A stretch of 64,000 nt of DNA from Eretmocerus hayati (GCA_029851415.1 CM056743.1:93966501-94030500); one strand, 5' to 3'; shown: positions 36,459-48,552, counted from the first letter of the stretch. Numbers and translations: made by a program. Notes: a model not told the origin generated them from the sequence alone.

Positions 36459-37196
36459 TCAGCCTCTCGAAGCTCCAGTGTTAAGGTCGCCAACTCCTCT
36501 GATTTGAACTTTGGATTTCGTTCTCTTAATCCCTAATTTTTGGCAAGCATTCTCCGTTATGAAAGAGGATTGTGAGCAGTGGTCGATCAAAGCTGTGAAG
36601 TAAAATTCAAACCCATCAGCTGATATGAGTTTCACTACTGCGGTGGGCAAAAGCACAAAGCCCGAATTGTCTACCGAATTTAGACAAGTGGTAACCATTG
36701 AATTTATATTCGAGGAAGATTTTTGATTCGCCCCTGAACCCTTGTCTTCGCTCAAAGGACCCGAACCCGTCTTGCCATCAGCTTGAGGATCGGTTGGTGG
36801 CTTAGGAATATCCAAATGAAGGAAGGTGTGATGTCTCCCGTTGCACTTTCTGCAAAATGTCTTTGATCGACAAGATCTAGCGCTGTGCTGACCAAAACAA
36901 ATGAAACATAACCTCTTCTCAATCGTAAACAATTTCCTATCGGCCTCATTTTTCGCTTTAAAAGCATCACATTGGGTTAAATGATGGTTTTCCGAACAAC
37001 AAGGACAAACCTTCTTTGATGGCTCAGAATCCGAACAAGTAGCCATAGAATTAGTTTTCCCTGAATTGGAATTTTTTTCCGATTGGTTACTAGAGCTCGG
37101 CTTAATGCTGCTCTCGATTGACTCTAACGTAGCTAGCTTCTCTTTTAAAAAAGCTTCCAATTGCTCAATGGATGGAGGATCATGGGAGACGCCCAA
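36459..37196 (-). pseudogene. BEL/Pao gag C-terminal zinc knuckles and protease N-terminal region
   Basis: Three closely spaced Cys/His clusters (CPCCSENHHLTQC, CFICFGQHSARSC, CRKCNGRHHTFLH) are followed by an aspartic protease-like segment FTALIDHCSQSSFITE. Most BEL proteases have a D-S/T-G-like active site here; this copy shows D-H-C, which may be inactivating. The frame ends 12 bp before the next fragment. Confidence 0.88.
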
Positions 37197-37269
37197 ATGC
37201 TTTTCCCATTCTTTCCTCGTAACTAAGTCAAATTTCGAGACAGTCGTGAATACGAACTGATCTTCACCA

Positions 37270-38020
37270 TTAGTTTTCTAGACGATCTAGACTTTCCAAA
37301 AAATTCAAAGTTCCAAAGGTTCCAGAATGAAGTTTTTTCAATTCAGCATAAGATTCATTTTTCATTTGCTTGAGAGAATAGAAAGAACTCAAAGTCAAAC
37401 TGACTAGTCGCCGCTTATTCTCGTAAAAATCACAGAGTTCCTTCCAAGCCCGTGGGTATTCCTCTGCAGTGAGGTCAATGGATTTTATAAGATCTAACGC
37501 TTTGCCCTGTAACTTAGACCGCAGATGATAGAATTTTATCACTGGCTGAATTTCCTCTCTCCTATGTACCAAGTTCTTGAATAGATCCCGAAAATTAGCC
37601 CATTCGCTAAATTTCCCAGAGAAAGTAGGCATTTCAATTTTAGCTAAGGAATACGACGAGGCGGGAGCTACTATCGTTTGTGCAACCGATGCTGTGGTAG
37701 CGTTGGCCTCATGCTGAGTCCTATCTAAATCAGCAATTGAATCTAAAAATTCCTGAAATTCAGCCTTATTATCCATATAAGACTCTTCAACCAAATCAGC
37801 AATCTTCAATTTGAAATAATCTACTTCCTTGTGTACACCAAAATCTGCTATTATCTTACTATGATTCAAGCAAGAAAGTCTTGTAATGAAAGGAGAGATT
37901 TTCTACCCGCACAAGCGCATTGGCCTTGGTCATTTTAGCTTGACCCTCACTCTTGAAATTTTTGTAAGCTAACGAAATTTTCTTCTGCAAATCGAGTTGC
38001 TGATCGTAAAAAGCCTCCAT
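37270..38020 (-). pseudogene. BEL/Pao gag N-terminal region (DUF1759-like), broken
   Basis: An ATG at 38,020 opens a frame (MEAFYDQQLDLQKKISLAY...) that stops near 37,868. A second frame (37,270-37,869) then carries the gag domain with MPTFSGKFSEWANFRDLFKN, IKFYHLRSKLQGKALDLI and WKELCDFYENKR, the conserved core of BEL gag. About 70 bp of broken frame separate it from the zinc knuckles. The coding strand and order match the rest of the element. Confidence 0.82.
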
Positions 38021-39268
38021 GGTTATTCAGAAAAAAAGTTCTAAGCAACCGTACAATAACCGTACCGATGCTCAACCGACAAACCGAAATCCAAAAGTGA
38101 ATGCTTTGATACAGCCCGATATGCTAGTATCGTTGCGGCAAACCGATAGAAAATGCCAAAATTCTAGTTAGAATTAGGCAAAACTAACCGAAGAATGAGG
38201 AATTTCTCAAATCTAACCAAAGATTTGATGGAAGCACTGATCCAAAAATCCCCTTAACCGTACCGAAAGATATTTACAAATATTTACAACGCAACCTAAA
38301 AAATGATGTAGATTCCTGCATGTGACATTTTGAGGTTGGAAGGCTTAAAAACGTGACTTGATGATCAACAAGATAATCTCATAGTTATTACGTTTATCTC
38401 ACTTGAGCAACTGATGCACGACGCCGAAGAACGTCAAAACCAAAGACGTGGTGCGCAGCGAAGCTATGATGTATGTACCGTCGAGCTGGCCGCTAGACTG
38501 CACGGCGACACGGCGAGTGCCGATGGACAGCAGCACGCAGACGATGAACAGCTGCGGATGACTCTGGTCAGCTGTGTTGCCAGATGTCGAGCTCAGCTCC
38601 GGGCAGCACACACACCGACGTCGTCTCACACACACACGACGCTCGCACGATGATGCCAGAAAGGCCGTTGACTTTAGAATATAATCAAGGTCATCATCGT
38701 CAAGAATGCGAATTGAATGAAAAAAGCGCTATTGCGCATGAATTCCCAACCATTTGAGCAGATTTTGAACAATCGACGAAAATCAAAATTGATTTCCAAG
38801 CTCAAACGCAACAAAAATGTTCAAATAATCAAACTGATTAGACAAAATCAAAAGAGATAGAAAAAAAATAGCTCATCCCGATTATCCCACGATGACTCCC
38901 ACGTTGCCCAGACACCCTCCTGGATCTCCAGGTCGTTTCCGCCGCCTTCTCGGGGTGCGCCGACTGGAGACCTCGATGCGCTTCTCTGGTTAGCTCGTGT
39001 CCTGTCGGAACAATGTAGGCTGCCCTAACATTGCGCCTGCTGCCGATGAACCAATGCTCTGGAACGAGCAATCGAGGAGTCATCCCCGTCCACCGGCAGC
39101 ATATCAGCACTGCACCAGCTGATAGGCCTCGTAGACGCCGCCGCTGGTCACCCGAGGAGACACCTGACCGCGCACAATCACCAAAAATTCCACCTCGTGG
39201 CCATGTGAATCCATTCGCATCCACGTGAATTTCACTCACTAGCTCTCAATCCGGCTCGAAGGACCATA
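38021..39268 (-). other. BEL/Pao 5' leader with primer-binding site
   Basis: Non-coding leader between the 5' LTR and gag. A primer-binding-site-like TGGTCCTTCGAGCCGGA starts at 39,266 on the minus strand, two bases inside the LTR. The ~1.2-kb length is unusual but there is no supported gene in it. Confidence 0.6.
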
Positions 39269-39553
39269 TGTTTGTTATGGGAGCAGGTGAACTCAATAAC
39301 TTTTCCTTGACACATAGTTTAAACAAATAAATGAACTATATTCAAAGTGCTCATGATACAGAGCGAGGTGGTGTGGTCGGTGGTCGAGCGGAAACTGGCG
39401 CAAGCCGCGAAAGGCGACGAACGCGCTGCAAAGAAGCAGAAGAGCGCGAAGTCGTTACGACAAAATGGTGGCTGCGCGCGAGAATTCAAAAGCAACTAAA
39501 AACTTGATACAATTTTGGATGAACATAATTCAGAATGGAAATGATACCAAACA
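39269..39553 (-). repeat. BEL/Pao 5' LTR (285 bp)
   Basis: Begins TG and ends CA. Full-length match to 23,669-23,953; followed by the target duplication CAGTT. Confidence 0.93.
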
Positions 39554-40200
39554 CAGTTCGAAAAGTTAAAAAATGGGAAAACTACAAGTGTTTGATTGAT
39601 AAAATTTTATCGCGTCAGCCGGATAAAAGTTGATCTTTGAAATCGGAGTGGCGGTGTGAAAATTTCTCTTTTCGAGAATGTTGATTCTTAGTGATCTTCT
39701 TTGAGAACTAAAGAATAGATCCTGAAAATTTCAGTTCGAAAAGTTGAAAAATGAAAAAACTACAAGTGTTTGATTGATAGAATTCTATCGCGTCGGCCGG
39801 ATAGAAGCTGAGCTTTGAAATCGGAGTGGCGGTGTGAAAATTTTTTTTTTCAAAAATGTCAATTCTTAGTAATCTTCTTTGAGAACTCAAGAATATTTCC
39901 TAAAAATTTCAGTTCGAAGAGTTGAAAAATGAAGAAACTTCAAGTGTTCGATTGATAAAATTTTATCGCGTCGGCCGGATGAAAGTTGACCTTCGAAATC
40001 GGAGTGACGGTGTGAAAATTCCTCTTTTCAAAAGTGTGAATTTCTGATGACCTTCTTTGAGAACTCAAGAATATATCCTGGAAATTCCAGTTCGAAAAGT
40101 TGAAAAATGAAAGAACTACAATTGTTTGATTGATGAAATTTCATCGCATCGGCCAGATAAAAGCTGAAAATTTCTCTCTTTAAAAATGTGAATTTTCTTC
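39554..40200 (+). repeat. 178-bp tandem repeat array, continuation right of the BEL element
   Basis: CAGTTCG occurs at 39,554 and recurs (as CAGTTCG) at 39,732, 39,910 and 40,088, a strict 178-bp period. Each unit includes TTATCGCGTCGGCCGGAT and AAATCGGAGTGNCGGTGTG with few-percent differences. It has the same orientation as 23,165-23,668. Confidence 0.9.
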
Positions 40201-43200
40201 CCTAGGTGATAATTCCTCCAAAATAATCCAAAGTATGTAACCAACGATAGATGGGAGTAAAAAATTCAAATCCGGAAATATTATGAAATTTTTCCATCTA
40301 TGTCATTGCACTGTCACATCTGAGTGTTCACATAATATTCACAATATCTACAAATCATATGAATGTATATATACATGTTTATGACTTAATAATTATATAC
40401 ACGTGACACACATTGTCATTGCTCTTGCATAAGCCCTGAATAGTCTTATTATTCATCACGAAACACTTCAAACACCTTCTTGGTTCTTAAAAATGTCCAT
40501 GTAGTTTTGTCGTCTTGCAGTCGTCATCGTTTTGACAAAGATGCTATGTGCATCTTTCACAAAGTTGTGGAACTCATCAACATTCTGTAACATCACTCTG
40601 CTATCTATCACGCGATTGATGAAGGTTGTCACACTCCTTGTGTACCCAATCACTGACCGAGTGACGAAGAGTTCCCTCAAGTCGTCTCTATAAGCTGCGC
40701 AATTGAAAAAAAAGCAAAACTGATCTCAGCACCGACCCTATGCGTTTGTAACTTTATCAAGTCTCTTTGTACCACCTGGTAATGGTGAGAGGGCAGCAGT
40801 ATAGCAGCCCATGGCCACAAACGAGAAGAAGAAAAAGAAGTCTCTTCGTGCGTAAGCACATGGCAGCCCATTGATGATCATTTCTTTCACGTGGCCATGG
40901 ATCTCTATCTTCCGATCGGTATCAATCTCAGTGATTTGTTCCTCTTCCATCAAACAGACCTGGCATCCTTTGAACAACTTCTAGGACGTTACTTCTTCCA
41001 GCACACGAGGCAAAGAAGAATAGTCCACACTCTTGTGGTCGAAGCCAAACTCTTGCCTCACAAACCTGAAGCTCAAGATTGTCCGCCGAGGGTCCGGAGT
41101 TACGATGCTTCTTGCCGAGGATATCAAACGTTGGCCCGGGTCGTTCGAGCAGTTTCCATACCCCATCGAACTTTTTGACGTCATACTGGTGATCAAAAGA
41201 GTTTTGAAGATGGAATCGATCTGATCTGCGGGAGGGTTGTCCGTGCCACCGCAATGAGCTCGATATTCTCCATTTATACACTCCACACAATCCTGATTCT
41301 TATTTCTCTGGTTGAGCTGCGGTATTCCAAGCCTCTGATGCATTTCCCACAAAAGGCGAGACCTTTCAATGGTTTTCACCAGATTTCGTAGCGTTGGCTC
41401 TGTGTTAAGAAGATATCAAAACGTGATAATAATTGAATTGGATAATTTAATAATTCAAAGTAAAATTCAATAATAATAATAATTATAGCTGATAACAATA
41501 ATTATTTCAGAACGAAAAATTGAGTCAAGAATTAGTTCACAGTAGAATCATTTTCATAATATTGATGAAACTGTTTCCGAAAAAATTAGCGCCGCGAACT
41601 ACTTTTCTGTACGAACGGTAGTGGATTCATGAAGGGGAAGTATTCGTTGAAGTTTTTTCTTATGATTGAGCATAACTAACCTGAGACAACCTGGCGTACT
41701 CCATCTTTGTTTGGTTTTTTAACAAAACGCATGCGAGGAATTTTTGCTTTTGCGACTGGCCAAAACTCGTGATGGAAAGAGTTTTCCGTGACCGGAATCC
41801 GATTTTTGTTGGGTACGTCACCAGGAGCAGGGCCATTGATACTGTCCATCACTTTGTCCATAAATATCAAATGGCGTCCCACTGCTGCAAAATTTGGTGG
41901 CATAACCTTCGGTCCGAACCTAGTCTGCACTGGCTCTGTTATGATTAAGTTGATCAGACTCGTAGGAATGTAGACTTTATGAATATTTTGAAGAGTTCTG
42001 AATTGAAGAAAGATTATCTGAGTACATTCATTAGACCAGCATATTCACCTTTGATCTCGGCCAGTTTTATGATTCCCTCTCCTCCCTCTTTGCTGAAGAT
42101 TTGAAGGGCCTTTTTCACCTGCATTTTTTTCATCCTTTCCGGGAAGATATGTTGCGGTGTCCACATTGGAATAAGCCTTTCAGCAAATGGACCAAAGTCA
42201 TCTATGATGTAGCCGATTTTTATTGGATCCCAATTTATGACCTCTTCTCCACTTGTGTTTTTGCAATCGGTGTAGTTTGGATCAAGATCATGCGTCGATA
42301 ACAAATTCCTTTTACATTTTTCTAAGTGTGGCACATCCCATGAATGTATCAGTTCGTGTCCTTTGACGTACAGTGTTCCTTCTACACTTCAAAATATAGA
42401 TCAATATTAATGGAAGGTTAGAAAAAGATAAAAACATCCACAATATTGAGATGAGTACTTGCCAGGTTCTCTAAAGTTGAAAAGACCGAGCAGTCTCATT
42501 CGTTTGGTCTCTTCTTCTAATTGCTTCACTGCTGTGCTATTGTCTGCACCCTGGTCTGTTATCAGAGTGGTGGGTTTCAGAGTCGCAGCTGTCACAGCTA
42601 CAGTTGATTGTTTCATGATGCTCACAATCTGTGGACCGCTCGTACAAGAACGGGCGATTCTGAAAGCAAGAGGGTGGGTGCAACCGGTTTCTTGACCTTG
42701 CATCGCCACGTTCATGATTGTGTCGCCAATTTTTTCGGATCGAAATTCACCGAATTCTTCGAAACCCTTGATAACGTCTTCTTTCTCACCTGAGCTCCAA
42801 TGAGGTTTGACACTAAACTCATCAAGAGCGATAGAACAATACTTTTCCAGGAGAGGGAATGCAGTGGCTGCGTCTGTCATCTGAGTGACTACGACAGGGT
42901 TTATCCCCGTCCTAAGAGGGATTTTTGACGAAACGTACCGTAGTGTTCTTTTGCACGGTATGTGTCGTAGGATCTCGTGCAGGAGTCTGTATGCTGCTGG
43001 TCCACGATTGAAAATGGCCGAACATAACATCTTTTGATCCCAGGAATACCTTATTATCAGAAGATTAATGTTCATTGAAAATTGAGCATCTTGAAATATT
43101 GATCATTAAATGAAATGGGGAGATGATTGTGTATACCTCTGTCCTTTCCCTATTTGTCGAGGTTGTCGATTAGCATATCAATGAAGGAGCGCTGAGAACA

Positions 43201-43998
43201 CGTACAAGTCTCATAGCATTTCGAGTACTTCTCAGCACGGGGGTCTTTCTTAGCAGCAATCGATTCCCTCAGGCTGAAATAATATGAGACGAGTTGAATT
43301 GACCAGATTGATTTGATGAGAGCCAAATGAAAGAGGTAAAGTTGTGTAATGAATACAATCCCAGCTGCCTCTCCAATCTCTTCGAGTTTCGCCGTTCTTC
43401 GTCCAACCTTTCATTTAATTCATCTTGGGAGATGGGTCGTCTGAATATCTTAGGAGTGGTCAATTCAGGACTAGGGGTGGTATCAGTGAGATCATCAAAC
43501 GAATCTGAGTTGCGTTTATTATCTGAATCCTCACGAGACAAAGAAATCAGAGTTCTCGGTCTTCTGTCAATAACGTAAGAAACATTGTCATCACTTGCGT
43601 CATGTCTCGGCCTCTTCCTGCTCTGGCTCGAGGTATTTGTTGGAGTGAGTAAGGGTTGAATATCTGGGTCACATCTGATTCCTGTCGGATGGACGGAGTA
43701 TGGTTGTCTGGTTATCACTGTCTAAAAGTTTTTTTCATTAATTTCGATATATTTTGATGAAAAATTGACATACCCGGTTGGAGCGATGGAAGGACGATTG
43801 GACTTGAACGGTCAGAACCAGCTCCCACCCATACGAAGAAGTTGCAGGACCCCTGACCAATTAATTTGGAACACTTGTAGAATTTTCTTCCGAAATGTTC
43901 TTCTCTGTGACAAGTCAAGTGCTTGACTGGAATACCGCAGGAACAGAGAATTTCATCGGCACCCGCTCGGACGATGAGGGAATTACCATCAACCTCAT

Positions 43999-44270
43999 CT
44001 TGTCTGAGAACCTCATCACGTTCCTGGGATTTCACTCGAACGATGGGGAAATCACCATCAACCTCATCTTGGCTGAAAACTTCATCACGTTCCTGGGATT
44101 CCACTCGGATGATGGGGGAATCACCATCAACCTCATCTTGGCTGAGAACTTCATCACGTTCCTGGGATTCCACTCGGACGATGGGGGAATCACCATCAAC
44201 CTCATCTTGGCTGAGAACTTCATCACGTACCTGGGATTCTACTCGGATGGTGGGGGAATCATCAACACCC
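43999..44270 (-). repeat. In-frame 69-bp tandem repeat coding 23-residue units
   Basis: About four copies encode units of the form SQERDEVLSQDEVDGDSPIV. They are in frame with the GRF finger of the P-like transposase. The near identity of the copies points to recent expansion. The antisense frames over this array are artefacts of its 69-bp period. Confidence 0.85.
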
Positions 44271-44389
44271 GCAACTTGACTGGTAACTGAATCGCTTGAC
44301 GATATGTCTGGAAAATTTGTATTTCGATGATGTAACACATTTGGAATTATGAAGGTTCTCGAACTGAAATTTTATCACTTCAACACTTT

Positions 44390-46490
44390 CATTTTTTCCA
44401 ATTTTCATTCCTTCGATCTTCACATTTGGAGCTAGATTCTTGGATGTTTAGAAAAGATTAACAATAATACACAACTTTGGAGGAAAAAAATGTTCAGACC
44501 GTCACTCCGATTTCGAAGGTGAATTTTAATCCGGCCGACGCTATACAATTTTACACTCCAACACTTGTAGTTTTTTTTTCATTTTCAACTTGTTGAACTT
44601 AAATTTTCAGGATATATTCTTCAATTCTTGAAGAAGATCATCAGAAATTCTCATTTCTGAAAAAAGAAATTTTCACACCGTCACTCCGATTTGAAAGGTG
44701 AATTTTTATCCGCCTGACGCTATACAATTTTATCACTCCAACACTCGTAGCTTTTTTCATTTTCAACTTTTCGTAGTGAAATTTCCGGGATATATCCTTG
44801 AGTTTCCAGAGAAGATCATTAGGAATTCACATTTATGAAAAAAGAAATGTTCACACCGTGACTCCGATTTGAAAGATCAACGTTTATCCGGCCGATGCGA
44901 TAGAATTTTATCAATCAAACACTTGTGGTTTTTTTTTATTTTTAACTTTTCGAACTGAAATTTTCAGGATATATTCTTCAGTTCTTGGAGAAAATTATCA
45001 GGAATTCACATTTTTGAGAGAAGGAAAAAAAATAATTTTCACACCGTCACTCCGATTTGAAAGGTGAATTCTTATCCGGCCGACGCTATACAATTTGATC
45101 ACTCCAACACTTGTAGTTTTCTTTATTTCCAACTTTTCGAACTGAAATTCCCAGGATATATTCTTTAGTTCTTGGAGAAGATCATAAGAAATTCACATTT
45201 TTGGAAAAAGCAATTTTCACACCGTATTTCCGATTTGAGAGGTGAATTTTTATCCGGCCGACGCTATACAATTTTATCACTCCAACACTTGTAGTTTTTT
45301 CTATTTTCAATTCTTCGAAGTGAAATTTCCAGGATATATCCTTTAGTTCTCAAAGAAGATCATTAATAATTCACATTTTTGAGAAGAGAAATGTTCACAC
45401 CGTCATTCCGATTTGGAAGATCATTTTTTATCCGGCCGATGCCATAAAATTTTATCAAACACTTAGAGTTTATCCATTTTTCAACTTTTCGAACTGATAT
45501 TTCCACGAAATATCCTTGAGCTCTCAGAGGAAATCACTAAGAATTAACATTTTTGGAAAAGGAAATTTTCACACCGCCACTCCGATTTCAGAGGTGAACT
45601 TTTATCCGGCCGACGCGAGAAAATTTTATCAATCAGACACTTGTGGTTTTTTCATTCTTCAACTTTTCGAACAGGAATTTCTAGGATATGTTCTTTAGTT
45701 TTCAAAGAAGCTCATCAAAAATTCACATTTTTGGAAAAAGGAATTTTCACGACGCCACTCCGATTGCAAAGGTGAACTTTTATCCGGCCGACGCGATGAA
45801 ATTTTATCTTTCAAACACTCGTAGTTTTCTCATTTTCCAATTGTTCGAACTGGAATTCCCAGGATATATTCTTGAGTTCTCGAAGAAGATCATTGAGAAT
45901 CCACATTTTTGAAAGGAGAATTTTTCACACCATCACTCCGATTTGAAGGGTGAATTTTTATCCGGCCGACGCGATAAAATTTCATCAATCAAACACTTGC
46001 AGTTTTTTCATTTTTCAACTTTCCGAACTGAAATTTTCAGGATCTATTCTTTAGTTCCCAAAGAAGATCATTAATAATTCACATCTTTGAGAAGAGAAAT
46101 GTTCACAGCGTCATTCCGATTTGAAAGATCAACTTTTATCCGGCCGACGCCATGAAATTTTATCAATCAAACACTTGTAGTTTATCCATTTTTTAACTTT
46201 TCGAACTGATATTTCCACGTATTTTTGAGTACTCAGAGAAATTCACTAAGAATTAACATTTTTCGAAAAGGAAATTTCCACACCGCCACTCCGATTTCAG
46301 AGGTGAGCTTTTATCCGGCCGACGCAAAAAAATTTTATCGATCAAACACTTGTGGTTTTCTCATTCTTCAACTTTTTGAACAGAAATTTCTAGGATATGT
46401 TCTTTAGTTCTCAAAGGAGCTCATCAAGGATTCACATTTTTGGAAAAAAGAAATTTTCACGACGCCACTCCGATTGCAAAGGTGAACTTT
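44390..46490 (-). repeat. 178-bp satellite array in reverse orientation, inside the first intron of the P-like gene
   Basis: About twelve units. The core TATCCGGCCGACG recurs near 44,529, 44,707, 44,886, 45,073, 45,250, 45,429, 45,605, 45,780, 45,959, 46,138 and 46,313. The family is the same as at 23.2-23.7 and 39.6-40.2 kb but on the opposite strand. Units about 709 bp apart (45,516 vs 46,225; 45,729 vs 46,439) are more alike than neighbours, indicating a four-unit higher-order repeat. Confidence 0.9.
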
Positions 46491-47791
46491 TTCGAAATCA
46501 TGTGCGTAAAGTTAGTGCGTAAGGAACATTTTTCCGTGCGTAAAGAATTTTTTGCGCACGGAATGCGTAAAGACCTGTGCGTAAAGTCACCAACAGTCCC
46601 TAAGGTATGTCTTTACACACTGGTACGTATCTTTACACACTGCCGTATTTTTTTTCTAGCCTGATATTCTACAACATCTCTTGAAGTTTCTGCGTTGTTT
46701 AAAGTAATGATCTCTGTCTCAATTCTGTAAAATCGGAGTGCTCAAATCGTTAATTCGAAGCTGCCCACAGCAGGTGTAATGACTTCTTACACTCGATAGA
46801 ATGAATACTTATGAGCTCTCTAAATTGTTATACTGAATCTTGCTCTCTCAATAAGTCCATACGATTGAAATATCTTGGTCGGCCATCGAATTGAACATGG
46901 AAATAGTTCACTTCGGTCGATTATGAATTTAATTGAGTTCAATACAATATATACGACTGAGGCCTTTTTGGAGTGCTTCCACCGTGGTTTCGGTGGTTTA
47001 AAATCTACCTTGGACCGTACGTCCAAAAGAAATGTAAATTCACTCTTCGGATACTTCGCCTTAATAAAGAGTGTCGGCGATGCGGCGATGTATTCATATT
47101 CTTTCATAAGAAAGAATTCATAGGTTTTCTTCTTTCGAAATCGCTTTCTATCCCGTGTATTCAGAACATTATTATTATCATTAGAATTGTCCAAGTTCTT
47201 TCTATTGAACCATAGAAATGGCATATTATTGCATCCATCCTTTGATTTATTCTTGCCCGTCCTTGACGATATTCATAAAACTCTATAATCATTTTCCTCG
47301 AAATTCAGAACTGATAATATCTTATGAACTTACATATTTCTAATCTTGTCCCCTATTTGTACTTTTGAGAATTGAGATCGATATTTTCGAAATATGCGGT
47401 AACATATGATATATCAAACAAAAGATCTTTTTCTGATACATTTTCAGATTCTTTTTTCTGCTACCGCCCCTGGACCCCACTCTACGCCGTCTTCCCCCAC
47501 CTGCCCCAATCACGATTTGATTACTGGCGTATGAGGTGACCGACAGGATACTAACTTTCCGCACAAAATTTCGAAAAATATCGTACGCAACTCTGTCGAA
47601 AGGTTTCCGCACTCGGAAAATCTTTACACACGAGAATTGAATCTGTACGCACTGTTGAGATACTTTACGCACTCACCGCTACGCCGCTCGTGCGTAAAGA
47701 ATCTCACCAGTGCGTAAAGACTCACACTCGTGTGTAGAGATTTTCACTCGTGCGTAAATCCAACTTTTCGACATCGTTGCGTAATATACTA
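46491..47791. mobile_element. 1.3-kb insertion bounded by clusters of GTGCGTAAAG motifs
   Basis: This sequence interrupts a satellite unit (left GGTGAACTTT, right TTATCCGGCCGACG). Within 150 bp of each end are clusters of GTGCGTAAAG, its variants or its inverse CTTTACACAC, about 13 in total, in both orientations. The middle has a 134-codon minus frame (46,820-47,224) with no recognised domain. Clustered subterminal motifs are typical of transposase-binding sites, so this is probably a non-autonomous DNA transposon. Neither clear TIRs nor a target duplication could be set. Confidence 0.6.
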
Positions 47792-48150
47792 TTATCCGGC
47801 CGACGCGATAAAATTTTATCTTCCAAACACTCGTAGTTTTCTCACTTTCCAACTTTTCGAACTGAAATTTTCAGGATATATCCTTGAGTTCTCGAAGAAG
47901 ATCATTGAGAATTCACATTTTTGAAAGGAGAATTTTTCACACCGCCACTCCGATTTGAAGGGTGAATTTTTATCCGGCCGACGCGGTAAAATTTCATCAA
48001 TCAAACACTTGCATTTCTCTCGATTTTGAACTTCTTGAACTGAAACCTTGAAGATACATTCTTCAGTATTCAAAGAAACTGAATCGAAATTCACATCTTT
48101 GAAAAAAAAATTTTCAGGTCGTCACTCCGATTTGACAGTTGAATTTCTAT
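47792..48150 (-). repeat. 178-bp satellite, two further reverse units
   Basis: Continuation of the array right of the GTGCGTAAAG element: cores TATCCGGCCGACGCG at about 47,791 and 47,970. Confidence 0.85.
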
Positions 48151-48552
48151 GATAAGTTATCACAAGTTGAAAAAAATTTTGGATTTACCGTCAGCTATTA
48201 CGTTTCCCGGGCTCAGGGGCAGCGTTGAATAAACTCTCTTCTTCAAAATGTTCTTTTCACTCCCTGATGTTTTGATATCACTTTCAGCAAAATGTGAATA
48301 GCAAACGCTGTATCCGCTATTATAGTTTGATTCATAGTCCGACCCATCCAATGAATCGTTCTTTACCAACTCCAACCACTTTTTCCCGATAGCTGCAATT
48401 TTGGGAAAACCGAACCGTTTGACGTATCGATTAGAGGGACACCAGGGAACAGCACAGTATTTTTTATTGCGTGACATTGCGAGAATATAGCTGAGTAGAA
48501 TATCATTTCAGAGACAATTACTCTTAGAAAGATATTCTACAACTGAATTTGG

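Larger units (their letters stand above)
23664..39558 (-). mobile_element. BEL/Pao LTR retrotransposon inserted in the satellite, itself containing a DNA transposon
   Basis: The element occupies 23,669-39,553 on the minus strand and is flanked by the 5-bp duplication CAGTT (23,664-23,668 and 39,554-39,558). The LTRs are equal in length (285 bp) and differ at about 11 positions (~4%). A primer-binding-site-like TGGTCCTTCGAGCCGGA follows the 5' LTR (39,266 leftwards) and a purine-rich tract AGGTGGGCGGAA precedes the 3' LTR (about 23,954-23,966). Removing the 8,041-bp nested transposon and its 3-bp duplication leaves about 7.8 kb, normal for BEL/Pao. Coding frames are broken in several places, so it is inactive. 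It is an integrated retroelement relative of Belpaoviridae. Confidence 0.93.
40468..48477 (-). pseudogene. P-superfamily (THAP) transposase gene with an added GRF zinc finger, multi-exon, probably inactive
   Basis: Exons on the minus strand: THAP exon 48189-48477; GRF exon 43774-44307; linker exon from 43717; core exons 42463-43049, 42049-42381, 41681-41935, from 41399; last exon 40468-40694. Phases agree at the checked junctions; the intron after 42463 uses a GC donor (CTG|GCAAGT). The THAP domain shows CAVPWCPSNR, FGFPK and CYSHF. The second exon carries four 23-residue repeats, then a GRF finger (CSCG...GRKFYKC...CNFFVW). The core shows SIALDEFSVKPHW, LITDQGADNS, WDVPHLEKC, FMDKVMDSIN and CGGTDNPPADQ, matching P/THAP9-type transposases. 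An in-frame TAG at 40981-40983 and an unresolved junction near 43,140-43,320 suggest inactivation. The first intron contains a satellite array. The transposase would bind the terminal repeats and cut and rejoin them. Confidence 0.8.

Noticed and set aside
39554..40200. CRISPR-like regular repeats
   Set aside because: The 178-bp units are contiguous tandem satellite without spacers, in a eukaryotic context.
43895..44290. Plus-strand repetitive frames of 118-131 codons
   Set aside because: Antisense to the 69-bp coding repeat of the P-like gene; open only because the repeat length is a multiple of three.
46491..47791. Helitron
   Set aside because: Ends are not TC...CTRR between A and T, and no 3' hairpin is present.
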